A DNA stretch of 56,375 nt from an uncultured Eubacterium sp. (GTDB taxonomy: Bacteria; Bacillota; Clostridia; Lachnospirales; Lachnospiraceae), in NCBI RefSeq assembly GCF_934295145.1, contig NZ_CAKRAS010000014.1:1-56375 (forward strand), given 5' to 3'. The notes beneath the pieces are model-generated. The model saw nothing but the letters and a program-made list of their open reading frames with translations, was not told where the DNA came from and did not search any database. Position numbers and translations under genes: made by a program. This document shows, piece by piece, positions 34,871-42,509 of this stretch (positions are counted from its first letter, which is position 1; every line of letters begins with the position of its first letter).

Positions 34871-35241
34871 GCTTGAATCCTCCTTCCTGATAAAGAAAGA
34901 ATGCGGTTCGTGAGCTCATTTGCCGGCATGGACAGATAGAGAAGCTCAGACACAATCTTATCAAATTGTGGCAGCAGTTCCTGCTGACGAAGCTGGTTGG
35001 TCTGATCCACTTCTGCAACAAAGGTGCCTTTTCCGGACAATGTATAGATGTAACCTTCGTTTTCCAGTTCCCGGTAGGCACGCTGGATTGTATTTGGATT
35101 GATTGCCAGCGAAGCTGCCAGTTCCCGTACGGAAGGCAGTTTGTCATCCTTTTTCAAAGCACCGCTGACCACAAGCTGCCGCACGTTATCTTTTATCTGC
35201 TGATAAAAGGGGCGCGTATCGCGGTAATTTAACTGTATCAT
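34867..35241 (-). CDS. GntR-family regulator, YtrA type
   Basis: A 124-residue repressor. The winged helix-turn-helix covers about residues 10-75 (DKLPSVRELAASLAINPNTIQRAYRELE), followed by a short helical dimerisation tail, as in the YtrA subfamily; there is no ligand-binding effector domain. It heads the operon and probably represses itself and the ABC genes by binding the palindrome at 35338-35356. Confidence 0.92.
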   Translation of the reverse strand: MIQLNYRDTRPFYQQIKDNVRQLVVSGALKKDDKLPSVRELAASLAINPNTIQRAYRELENEGYIYTLSGKGTFVAEVDQTNQLRQQELLPQFDKIVSELLYLSMPANELTNRILSLSGRRIQA

Positions 35242-35337
35242 AGAAGTCTCCTTTTAAATAAAAATAGACGAACGGTGTCAGCTAAATGCCAGATGGAGTA
35301 TCTATATAAATAGAAAGCATCGCAGATGACATTTGGC

Positions 35338-35356
35338 GTACTAACCGTGTTAATAC
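35338..35356. promoter_or_regulatory. Palindromic operator for the GntR regulator
   Basis: GTACTAAC (35338-35345) and GTTAATAC (35349-35356) form a near-perfect palindrome with a 3-bp centre. It lies immediately downstream of the -10 box at 35361-35366, covering the predicted transcription start. A second inverted pair, GCTAAATGCCA (35281-35291) and TGACATTTGGC (35327-35337), flanks the early leader. Confidence 0.72.
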
Positions 35357-35360
35357 AGTT

Positions 35361-35389
35361 AATATAGCATGCATACGAGGGACATACAA
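35361..35389 (-). promoter_or_regulatory. Sigma-A promoter of the gntR-ABC operon
   Basis: On the minus strand TTGTAT (35384-35389) and TATATT (35361-35366) are 17 bp apart, directly upstream of the palindromic operator. Confidence 0.7.
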
Positions 35390-35474
35390 GGAAGAAGCGT
35401 GAAAGAAAATCTTAATTCTTTCGAAAGAAAACAGAGGTGAAAAAGAAGAATCAAGGGAAGTCAGTGAGAAAAAG

Positions 35475-35506
35475 AAAAATAGAGCAGGCATTTTTACCTG
35501 CTCTAT
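35475..35506 (-). terminator. Terminator of the Cys-rich small gene
   Basis: On the minus strand ATAGAGCAGG pairs with CCTGCTCTAT and is followed by TTTTTC, just after the stop codon at 35514. Confidence 0.85.
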
Positions 35507-35513
35507 AGAGTTA

Positions 35514-35714
35514 TCAGTTGTCTTCTTTTTCCAGTTCTGCAACAATGTCATTTAACATCTGCAGTACGTTGTCCTCACCTACATTTTCAAAGTGTTCGGA
35601 AATGGATTCCAGTCTATCAAAAAAGCTAGGCTTTCTTTCGCCTGTCTGTGTGTCACAGGAAGAACCACAGCTGTGGCAATTACCTGTACATCCGCCAATC
35701 GTATTTTCTGCCAT
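35514..35714 (-). CDS. Small Cys-rich protein of unknown function
   Basis: A 66-residue protein with four N-terminal cysteines in GGCTGNCHSCGSSC, a spacing that could bind zinc or an iron-sulfur cluster, then an acidic helical tail (SISEHFENVGEDNVLQML). TAAGGAGG precedes the ATG and a clear terminator follows the stop codon, which supports a real gene. Family not recognised. Confidence 0.75.
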   Translation of the reverse strand: MAENTIGGCTGNCHSCGSSCDTQTGERKPSFFDRLESISEHFENVGEDNVLQMLNDIVAELEKEDN

Positions 35715-35848
35715 ATGAATTACCTCCTTAAAATGTGAATCGAATGATTTTTATGAGTTCAGTATACTATAATATTCTCCGCGTTTCTATAGAAAAAATG
35801 TGAATTCATAGAAAATTAATAGAGTTTATATTACAGTTCACTCATCAT

Positions 35849-35981
35849 ATGTATTCAAATATTGATCATGCTTGCATGAGGAAATATTTGGATACATAAT
35901 GATGCAGGGAGCGCCTTTTTATGAGCAAAGGTAGTAGCGTAGCTACGGAGAAGTCCTGAAAGGACACTTTGCGAATGGCGC
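35849..35981. repeat. Structured intergenic element
   Basis: ATGTATTCAAATAT (35849-35862) pairs with ATATTTGGATACAT (35884-35897), with CATGC/GCATG nested in the loop. Next, GCGCC (35911-35915) pairs with GGCGC (35977-35981), enclosing CAAAG/CTTTG (35926-35930 with 35967-35971) and two apical hairpins, GTAGC-GTA-GCTAC (35934-35946) and GTCCT-GAA-AGGAC (35953-35965). The ATGAGCAA and TTGCGAATG words also bracket the smaller element at 2502-2532. It may be a REP/MITE-like repeat or an unrecognised structured RNA. Confidence 0.6.
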
Positions 35982-36022
35982 GTGTGAACAGTAATGAGTT
36001 TATCCGGCAACCCTATTTTAGG

Positions 36023-36051
36023 TTGAGAAAAACCGCAAAAAAAGGTATAAT
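36023..36051 (+). promoter_or_regulatory. Sigma-A promoter of malQ
   Basis: TTGAGA (36023-36028) and a perfect TATAAT (36046-36051) are 17 bp apart, about 86 bp before the malQ ATG. Confidence 0.8.
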
Positions 36052-36137
36052 AAAACACATAATTCGGGAAAAATCCCGCTGCAAAAAGCCTTCTTACGGG
36101 AATATTTTTTGCAGATTTTGAGAAGGAGTTTTTTAAT

Positions 36138-37661
36138 ATGAGAGCAAGTGGTATTTTACTTCCGGTAAGCAGTTTACCGTCAAAATATGGAATCGGATGT
36201 TTTTCAAAGAGTGCCTTTGAATGGATTGATTTTCTGCAGGAAAGCGGCCAGACATTCTGGCAGATCCTGCCTCTGGGGCCGACCAGTTACGGGGATTCTC
36301 CGTATCAGTCATTTTCTACTTTTGCGGGGAATCCGTATTTCATTTCTCTGGAAGAACTGATAGAGGAAGGTCTTTTAACGAGAGAGGAATGTGAGTCTGC
36401 ACAGCTTGGCACAAATCCGTCCTATGTGGATTATGGGAAGCAGTATGAAAATAGAAATCCGTTATTACATAAAGCATATGCAAACAGCAAAAAACGGGAA
36501 GACGCAGAGTTTCTGAAATTTGAGGAAGAGCAGAAGGAATGGCTCCCAGATTATGCACTGTTTATGGCATTAAAGGATGTGCATGATAAGCAGGCATGGA
36601 GTACCTGGGAAAAAGAACTGATCCAGAAGGAGCCGGATGTTCTGGCAAAATATAGAGAAGAGCTTGCGGACGAAATCTGTTATTATGAATATCTGCAGTA
36701 CTGGTTCTTAAAACAGTGGCTGAAAGTGAAAAAATATGCCAATGAGCGTGGTATCAAGATCATTGGTGATATTCCGATTTATGTGGCTTTCGACAGTGCA
36801 GATGCATGGATGAGTCCGGAATTATTTGAGTTTGATGAAGATATGAATCCAATCGAGGTAGCTGGCTGCCCGCCAGATGGATTTACTGCAGACGGACAGC
36901 TCTGGGGCAATCCAATCTATGACTGGGAATATCATAAAAAACAGAACTTTGCATGGTGGATCCGGCGGATCAAACACTGTGAAGTGCTGTATGATGTGGT
37001 TCGAATTGACCATTTCCGTGGATTTGATGAATATTATACGATTCCATATGGCATGACAAATGCCCGCATTGGCGAGTGGAAAAAGGGACCCGGTATCGCA
37101 CTTTTTAAAGAAGTACAAAAACATGTGAAAAACATCGAGATCATTGCAGAAGATCTTGGATATATGACACAGTCTGTCCGTGATTTGGTGGCCGAAACCG
37201 GTTATCCGGGCATGAAGGTATTACAGTTTGCCTTTGGTGGTGGCAGTGACAACGAATATCTGCCACACAATTATACCCAGAATGCTGTTGTATACCCAGG
37301 AACTCATGACAATGAGACTCTGATGCAGTATCTGGACTGCGCGCAGGATCATGTGCGCAATCACATCCGGGAATACATGAACCGTCCGCATGCGTCCAAC
37401 GGGGAACTTTGTGAAAATCTGATCTGGATGGCAATGTCCAGCGTTGGAAAATATTGTATTGTTCCGATTCAGGACTATCTGGGACTTGGAAAAGAAGCCC
37501 GGATGAACTTCCCGTCTACACTGGGACACAACTGGGAGTGGCGTGTGCGTAAGGAGCAGCTGACACATGATCTGGCTGGTTACATTGCACATATGACAGG
37601 ATTGTCCTATCGCTGGAGAATTGATCCGCCGAAAAAAGAAGAGAAAGAAGCGGAAAAATAA
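36138..37661 (+). CDS. malQ: 4-alpha-glucanotransferase (amylomaltase)
   Basis: Transfers glucan chains between alpha-1,4-glucans in maltodextrin or glycogen metabolism. The 507-residue GH77 protein shows RASGILLPVSSLPSKYGIG at the N-terminus, GDIPIYVAFDSADAW, the nucleophile region VRIDHFRGFDEYY, IIAEDLGYM with the acid/base Glu, and PGTHDNETLMQ. Length and order match the family. AGAAGGAG precedes the ATG. The following glycosylase gene overlaps its stop codon. Confidence 0.96.
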   Translation: MRASGILLPVSSLPSKYGIGCFSKSAFEWIDFLQESGQTFWQILPLGPTSYGDSPYQSFSTFAGNPYFISLEELIEEGLLTREECESAQLGTNPSYVDYGKQYENRNPLLHKAYANSKKREDAEFLKFEEEQKEWLPDYALFMALKDVHDKQAWSTWEKELIQKEPDVLAKYREELADEICYYEYLQYWFLKQWLKVKKYANERGIKIIGDIPIYVAFDSADAWMSPELFEFDEDMNPIEVAGCPPDGFTADGQLWGNPIYDWEYHKKQNFAWWIRRIKHCEVLYDVVRIDHFRGFDEYYTIPYGMTNARIGEWKKGPGIALFKEVQKHVKNIEIIAEDLGYMTQSVRDLVAETGYPGMKVLQFAFGGGSDNEYLPHNYTQNAVVYPGTHDNETLMQYLDCAQDHVRNHIREYMNRPHASNGELCENLIWMAMSSVGKYCIVPIQDYLGLGKEARMNFPSTLGHNWEWRVRKEQLTHDLAGYIAHMTGLSYRWRIDPPKKEEKEAEK

Positions 37662-38149
37662 TGGAGTTAAAACGACAAAATCATGAATTTCCACCGGTGT
37701 ATGATGAAAATTCCGAAATACTGATCCTGGGTAGTTTCCCGTCGGTGAAGTCCAGAGAAATGCAGTTTTTTTACGGACATCCGCAGAATCGTTTCTGGAA
37801 AGTCATGGCACAGGTTCTGAATGAAAAGGTTCCGCAGACCATTCCAGAGAAAAAAGAGATGCTGCTGCGGCATCATATTGCCCTGTGGGATGTGATCGCA
37901 AGCTGTGACATTGCGGGATCCAGTGACAGCAGTATTCGAAACGTGGTGCCAAATGATCTGGCCTATATAATAGGAAGAAGCCGGATTACAAAGATTTATG
38001 CAAACGGGGCAAAATCAAAACAGTTGTATGATAAGTATCTGGCAAAACAGCTTGGAATTGAGGCGGTGCAGCTGCCATCCACCAGTCCGGCGAATGCGGC
38101 TTACAGTGTGGAGCGGTTGCTGGAATATTGGAAAAATATAGTGGCTTAA
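37661..38149 (+). CDS. DNA-deoxyinosine glycosylase (uracil-DNA glycosylase superfamily)
   Basis: A 162-residue base-excision repair protein. LILGSFPSVKSR and FYGHPQNRFWKV are the typical opening of the deoxyinosine/MUG-type subgroup; LWDVIASCDIAGSSDSSI and LPSTSPANAAYS complete the fold. Its ATG overlaps the malQ stop codon, so it is translationally coupled to malQ, though no functional link is known. Confidence 0.88.
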   Translation: MELKRQNHEFPPVYDENSEILILGSFPSVKSREMQFFYGHPQNRFWKVMAQVLNEKVPQTIPEKKEMLLRHHIALWDVIASCDIAGSSDSSIRNVVPNDLAYIIGRSRITKIYANGAKSKQLYDKYLAKQLGIEAVQLPSTSPANAAYSVERLLEYWKNIVA

Positions 38150-38165
38150 CAAAAGGGAGCGGGGA

Positions 38166-38333
38166 ATGGAAAACTATATAGTTATGATAATAGGAATTTT
38201 ACTTTTGATAGTTGCTATTATCTGGATGCTCATAGAAAAAGCAAGTACCGGAGCATTTTTGATTTTGGCAGCTTTCAGTGGTGCCATGATTGAAGATGGT
38301 ATTCACAGGATAAGAAAGAAGAAAGGAAAATGA
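38166..38333 (+). CDS. 55-residue two-helix membrane protein
   Basis: A short open frame with ATG at 38166 and stop TGA at 38331-38333, preceded by GGGAGCGGGG 16 nt after the glycosylase stop. The product has two hydrophobic segments (about residues 4-23 and 28-42) and a basic tail ending RIRKKKGK, giving a plausible hairpin membrane protein with a positive-inside end. Family not recognised. Confidence 0.6.
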   Translation: MENYIVMIIGILLLIVAIIWMLIEKASTGAFLILAAFSGAMIEDGIHRIRKKKGK

Positions 38334-38424
38334 AGTTTTTTGAGCTGAAGGTTTATAAATCAGGAACTGAAATCAGCGTGGTGGATAAAATCAATGTATT
38401 TTGACGAGGTACGAAATAATGAAA

Positions 38425-38467
38425 ATTCGGTTCCAACCGAGTTAACCAAAACCGAATAAAAATATAT
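38425..38467 (+). repeat. 43-bp direct repeat, left copy
   Basis: Matches 39983-40025 at 36 of 43 positions in the same orientation. Both contain CGGTTNCAACCGAG, with CGGTT/AACCG arms, and end in CGAATAAAAATATAT. The two copies flank the AAA ATPase gene and its promoter. Confidence 0.75.
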
Positions 38468-38470
38468 CAT

Positions 38471-38519
38471 CCCCCTTTTTATCTATGATGATGAAGTAAA
38501 GTACATAGATGAAAGGGGG
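38471..38519 (-). terminator. Long hairpin after the ATPase gene
   Basis: CCCCCTTTTTATCTATG (38471-38487) pairs with CATAGATGAAAGGGGG (38504-38519) with few mismatches. On the minus strand it lies just after the ATPase stop codon and before an AT-rich stretch, so it could terminate that transcript. Confidence 0.6.
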
Positions 38520-38526
38520 ACGTATG

Positions 38527-39903
38527 TTATCGGTATAATTCTTCCAAAGGAATCAGTATTCGGTTTTCTGCTTGTTCACAGACAAATCCTGATCTGGAAA
38601 AAAATCCATATTTATAGCATTCCAAGCCGGTCAGTGTAACCTGGTGGATTTCATTTTGAACCATGCTTTCAGATATTGGCTCTTTTCTGAATTTTGCTTC
38701 ATAAAAAATATATCCGTTATCATCCAAGGTAACGATATCAAATTCACCATTTTTTCGTTCAACAGGATCGTCATAATAGTATTTCCCGATTTTTACAAAA
38801 ATATCATCCATCATTCCTTTTCGATTTTGTCGAATCAGATATTGTTTGCAGACGTTTTCAAAAATTTTTGGAACATATTTTGTCTCGAAATCATTGGCAA
38901 TATATTTGTCATAAAAAATGTCTGAATCCATAATGTTCATTCTTGATATATTTCTGAAAATATATTTGTAATAAAATAAGGACAGATTATCCGAAATAAA
39001 ATATCCTGATTTTTTCCTGTTGTTTTCATCGTTGATGGGAGCTTCTTTTGCTACAACATCCATTCGCATTAATTTGTCAAGAATATCCACCAAAGCAGGG
39101 CCGCTTGAAACATTTGACTGGTCGAGAAGGTCTTTGTATTTGGAAAAACCTTTCGCAAGTGCTTCAAAAACTTCATTGGCATTTGTAATCTTTGATATTT
39201 CTGAATTTAGGTACATAGATACTTCATTTTCCAGTCTGGCTCCTGGAGAGGCGATAAGATCGATAATATTTTCCCTGACGCTTTTATGCGGATCAATTAA
39301 TCTGTTATAGTACGGAATGCCGCCAAATACACTGTAAAGTCTGACCTTATCTTCATCGGAAAAAACAGAATAAAACAATGCAGAATCATAATAATCCATT
39401 GGTTTCAGATTGATGGTAAGATCAATTCTGCCATACAGCGGATTTTGTTTTGCCAGAAGCGCTTTCATGGTGTCCACATAGGAACCGCAAATAATAAATT
39501 TAATATTGGAAATATCTTTATAGTTATCAATGACAGATTGAAGGACACTGTCAAGTCCTTTTGCATTTTCGCGCAGGTAAGGATATTCATCTAAAACAAA
39601 GATCAGAGGTTCCTGTTCTGATTTTTTAAATAAAAATTGCAATAGATGTTCCATATCGTTAAATGCTGGTTTGGGGAAATCAAATGCTTCGCCGATCAAT
39701 TCGGCCAGACTATCGACATTATTTTGTTCGGTGGTTTGCTTACATTCATAGTAAATACTTTTTATGTCGGCTTCTTTTAAAACCTGTTTGATCAGCTCAC
39801 TTTTTCCGATACGTCTTCGCCCATAGATCAGGGAAATCATCTGACCCTTTGAATGAAACATAGAATTCAGTTTTTTTCGTTCCGTTTCTCTTCCATAGAA
39901 CAT
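38527..39903 (-). CDS. AAA ATPase with C-terminal nuclease-like domain (DUF234-type)
   Basis: A 458-residue protein. The N-terminal ATPase has Walker A GRRRIGKSEL, Walker B LIFVLDEYPYL and a sensor motif FIICGSYVDTM. A winged-helix region follows, and the C-terminus carries GEFDIVTLDDNGYIFYEAKFR, a D-ExK arrangement seen in restriction-endonuclease-like folds. Such ATPases are widespread in archaea and anaerobes and their role is not settled. It has its own strong promoter and is bracketed by direct repeats, suggesting acquisition as a unit. Confidence 0.85.
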   Translation of the reverse strand: MFYGRETERKKLNSMFHSKGQMISLIYGRRRIGKSELIKQVLKEADIKSIYYECKQTTEQNNVDSLAELIGEAFDFPKPAFNDMEHLLQFLFKKSEQEPLIFVLDEYPYLRENAKGLDSVLQSVIDNYKDISNIKFIICGSYVDTMKALLAKQNPLYGRIDLTINLKPMDYYDSALFYSVFSDEDKVRLYSVFGGIPYYNRLIDPHKSVRENIIDLIASPGARLENEVSMYLNSEISKITNANEVFEALAKGFSKYKDLLDQSNVSSGPALVDILDKLMRMDVVAKEAPINDENNRKKSGYFISDNLSLFYYKYIFRNISRMNIMDSDIFYDKYIANDFETKYVPKIFENVCKQYLIRQNRKGMMDDIFVKIGKYYYDDPVERKNGEFDIVTLDDNGYIFYEAKFRKEPISESMVQNEIHQVTLTGLECYKYGFFSRSGFVCEQAENRILIPLEELYR

Positions 39904-39948
39904 GCGTTACCCTCCAATTGCCCGTCGAAAAATTAATATACTATAATA

Positions 39949-39977
39949 AGTATAATAAGTATTTACAAGGATGTCAA
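39949..39977 (-). promoter_or_regulatory. Sigma-A promoter of the AAA ATPase gene
   Basis: On the minus strand a perfect TTGACA (39972-39977) and TATACT (39949-39954) are 17 bp apart. The right direct repeat begins 6 bp upstream of the -35 box and could hold an operator. Confidence 0.82.
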
Positions 39978-39982
39978 ATTTT

Positions 39983-40025
39983 GTTCGGTTACAACCGAGT
40001 CAACCGTGATCGAATAAAAATATAT
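39983..40025 (+). repeat. 43-bp direct repeat, right copy
   Basis: Second copy of the repeat at 38425-38467, differing at seven positions, mostly clustered in the centre. It lies immediately upstream of the ATPase promoter. Confidence 0.75.
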
Positions 40026-40033
40026 AATAGAGG

Positions 40034-40090
40034 TACGTGCTATCATATTAAAAGGATTATGTTGCATGCGCAGATTAGGAATAGCACGTA
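40034..40090. other. Perfect 10-bp inverted repeat
   Basis: TACGTGCTAT (40034-40043) and ATAGCACGTA (40081-40090) are exact inverted copies separated by 37 bp. They lie between the ATPase promoter and the end of the TetR gene. No transcript obviously reads through, so function is unclear; they may mark the edge of an inserted segment. Confidence 0.55.
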
Positions 40091-40179
40091 TAATGTGTGC
40101 TACTATGTAAATAGTTATCATTTCTTTGATTTTTTCACATATATAAAATTGTAACTAATACCATAATCAAGATTTACTT

Positions 40180-40740
40180 CTAAACCTCGTAAGCCGACGC
40201 CCCATTTTCCAGAAAACTCAGCCCATTCATCGTAATCCCCATCAGCAGTTTACCAACCTGCTCAATAGAAAGTTTATAATTACTGCACACCCAGTTCTCC
40301 AGAATACCAATCACTCCATTTGCCAGATATGCGTAGGAATAGTCCAGCATCGTTGTATCTGCATTCGGATAAATTTTCTGCCAGACACGCATACTGTTGT
40401 CATATCCAAGATACATCAGCTGTCTGATAAAGGAAGAATCTCCATGTGGTCCGATCAGCACCTGACAGAGATCACGGTTCTGATCAATAAGATGCAGGAT
40501 ATCATCAAACCAGTTGTCATTTGCAAGTGTCACTATAATATTTTCAAATAATTCATTCTGAATCTGCGTCAGCAGAGCATATACATCTTCATAATAAGAA
40601 TAGAAGGTACTGCGGTTAATGTCTGCCATTTTACAAATATCTGTTACTGTGATCTTATTTAATGGTTTTTCTTTCAACAGGTCAAAAAGTGCCTGTCGAA
40701 TCACCGATTTTGTATATTTTGTGCGGCGGTCTGTTGCCAT
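40180..40740 (-). CDS. TetR/AcrR-family regulator
   Basis: A 186-residue repressor. The N-terminal helix-turn-helix is plain (KITVTDICKMADINRSTFYSYYED), followed by a helical ligand and dimer domain. The start at 40740 follows AAAGGAGATG; an in-frame ATG eight codons earlier lacks a ribosome site. It diverges from the tandem radical SAM genes and is the likely regulator of them. Confidence 0.9.
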   Translation of the reverse strand: MATDRRTKYTKSVIRQALFDLLKEKPLNKITVTDICKMADINRSTFYSYYEDVYALLTQIQNELFENIIVTLANDNWFDDILHLIDQNRDLCQVLIGPHGDSSFIRQLMYLGYDNSMRVWQKIYPNADTTMLDYSYAYLANGVIGILENWVCSNYKLSIEQVGKLLMGITMNGLSFLENGASAYEV

Positions 40741-40842
40741 TTTTTTTTCATCTCCTTTGGTCAATCGTCCTGAAAATTGTTAATTATCCAACAAAGTCAA
40801 GAAGAAGTGTGGGATAATTGACAGAAAAAATCAAATTGACGG

Positions 40843-40870
40843 TTGATATTTAACTTAATTTGATTATAAT
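40843..40870 (+). promoter_or_regulatory. Promoter of the tandem radical SAM genes
   Basis: TTGATA (40843-40848) and a perfect TATAAT (40865-40870) are 16 bp apart. About 190 nt of leader follows, containing GTTGTT/AACAAC and AGACAC/GTGTCT inverted pairs that could be TetR operators. The rest of the 40741-41063 gap shows no gene. Confidence 0.65.
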
Positions 40871-41063
40871 ATACAAGAGTTAAAAATGCAACATGTGTTG
40901 TCAAAGACACGGTTGTTGTATAAGAAACAACTGTTATAAAATAGACACCTTTTTATAGTTATAGAAAAGAATCGTGTCTGTTTCACAAAATTGCTTAAAT
41001 GTTTATATTTAGTAACAAACAGTAATCATATTGGTTAAAGGGAATAGGAAAGGAGAGCATATC

Positions 41064-42482
41064 GTGGCAAGTTTATCACATACTATGCAGAGAAAAGCGT
41101 TCAGTGCAGCAATTGATGTCGCATTAAAGAGACTGAACAAAGACAGAGAAAAAGGATTACTTCAGATCATCGATCTGGCTCAGAGATTCATGGGCGATAA
41201 TTTCAAACCGGAAGCATATGAAGGGGCAAAAAAAATTGTTCAGAACCCAGATCACAAATGGATGAAATTCGTAAATACCATGCTGGATGAGTTAGATCCG
41301 AACGTGGCAAAAATGACAGCATTAAATCTTGGTTTTGAGGCTGCTTTTTATGGTACAAAAACAATCCGTAAAATGCGTGAGGTTCACCACTGCAATATTC
41401 CGTGGCTGATCCTTATGGATCCGACAAGTGCATGTAACTTAAGATGTACAGGATGTTGGGCTGCTGAGTATGGTTACAAGCTGAACCTTACATACGAAGA
41501 GTTAGATGACATCGTAACACAGGGTAAAGAGCTTGGTATCTACTTCTACATGTTTACAGGCGGAGAACCGCTGGTACGTAAAGCAGATATCCTGAAACTT
41601 TGTAAAAAACATCATGATGTAGCATTCCACAGCTTTACAAACGGAACACTGATCGATGAGGAGTTTTGTAAAGAAGTTCAGAAATTAGGAAACCTTTCCT
41701 TCTCTCTGAGTCTGGAAGGATTTGAGGAAGCAAACGATGGCCGTCGTGGTCAGGGTATCTTCCAGAAAGTTCTTGGAGCAATGGATCTGATGAAACGTTA
41801 TGGTCTGTTCTTCGGAACATCTGTATGTTATACAAGAAAAAATATGGATGCAGTTACATCTGATGAGTTCTTTGATCTGCTGATCGAGCATGGATGCCGC
41901 TATTCCTGGTACTTCCATTATATGCCGGTTGGAAACGAAGCTGATGTAGAGTTGATGCCGACAATGGAGCAGCGTGAATACATCTACAAACGTATCCGTG
42001 AGGTTCGTGCTTTCGAAGGCGGAAAACCGATTATGCTCATGGACTTCCAGAACGATGGTGAGTTCGTAGGCGGATGTATCGCCGGTGGACGTAACTACTT
42101 CCACATCAACGCGAACGGAGATGCAGAGCCATGTGTATTCATTCATTATTCAGGAGCAAACATCCGTGAGAACACATTACTTGAGTGTCTGCAGCAGCCA
42201 TTATTCATGGCATACAGAGACAACCAGCCGTTCAACGACAACATGCTCCGTCCGTGTCCGATGCTTGAGAACCCGGAGAAATTACAGGAGATGGTTCGTG
42301 AGACTGGTGCAAAATCTACAGACTTACAGTCTCCGGAGAGCGCAGAGCATCTTTGCGGAAAATGTGAGCCGTATGCAGCAGAGTGGAAAGAACATGCTGA
42401 CAAGATCTGGGCAGAGCATCCATTCGTAAAGAAAGGATACAAGAACTACAAGAGTGAGATTGAAGGAACTGACGCAAACTAA
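41064..42482 (+). CDS. Radical SAM protein with SPASM-like C-terminus (first of tandem pair)
   Basis: A 472-residue protein. An N-terminal helical domain (about 1-110) precedes the radical SAM core, with cluster motif CNLRCTGC and SAM loop MFTGGEP. The C-terminus has cysteines in VGGCIAGG, EPCVF, RPCPM and LCGKC, which could bind an auxiliary cluster. The start is GTG at 41064, 7 nt after AGGAGA. It is about half identical to the next gene by eye. Substrate unknown; there is no precursor-peptide gene next to it. Confidence 0.87.
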   Translation: MASLSHTMQRKAFSAAIDVALKRLNKDREKGLLQIIDLAQRFMGDNFKPEAYEGAKKIVQNPDHKWMKFVNTMLDELDPNVAKMTALNLGFEAAFYGTKTIRKMREVHHCNIPWLILMDPTSACNLRCTGCWAAEYGYKLNLTYEELDDIVTQGKELGIYFYMFTGGEPLVRKADILKLCKKHHDVAFHSFTNGTLIDEEFCKEVQKLGNLSFSLSLEGFEEANDGRRGQGIFQKVLGAMDLMKRYGLFFGTSVCYTRKNMDAVTSDEFFDLLIEHGCRYSWYFHYMPVGNEADVELMPTMEQREYIYKRIREVRAFEGGKPIMLMDFQNDGEFVGGCIAGGRNYFHINANGDAEPCVFIHYSGANIRENTLLECLQQPLFMAYRDNQPFNDNMLRPCPMLENPEKLQEMVRETGAKSTDLQSPESAEHLCGKCEPYAAEWKEHADKIWAEHPFVKKGYKNYKSEIEGTDAN

Positions 42483-42509
42483 GGACAGACTTACAGGAGG
42501 AATTGAAAG

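Larger units (their letters stand above)
35715..36137. other. Intergenic region with a folded repeat and the malQ leader
   Basis: From left to right this 423-bp gap holds an AT-rich stretch, a near-perfect hairpin at 35849-35897, the multi-stem fold at 35911-35981, the malQ promoter at 36023-36051, and a leader with two stems: CGGGA/TCCCG (36064-36077) and CTGCAAAAA with TTTTTGCAG (36079-36114). The last could hide or expose the downstream ribosome site AGAAGGAG. Confidence 0.6.
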
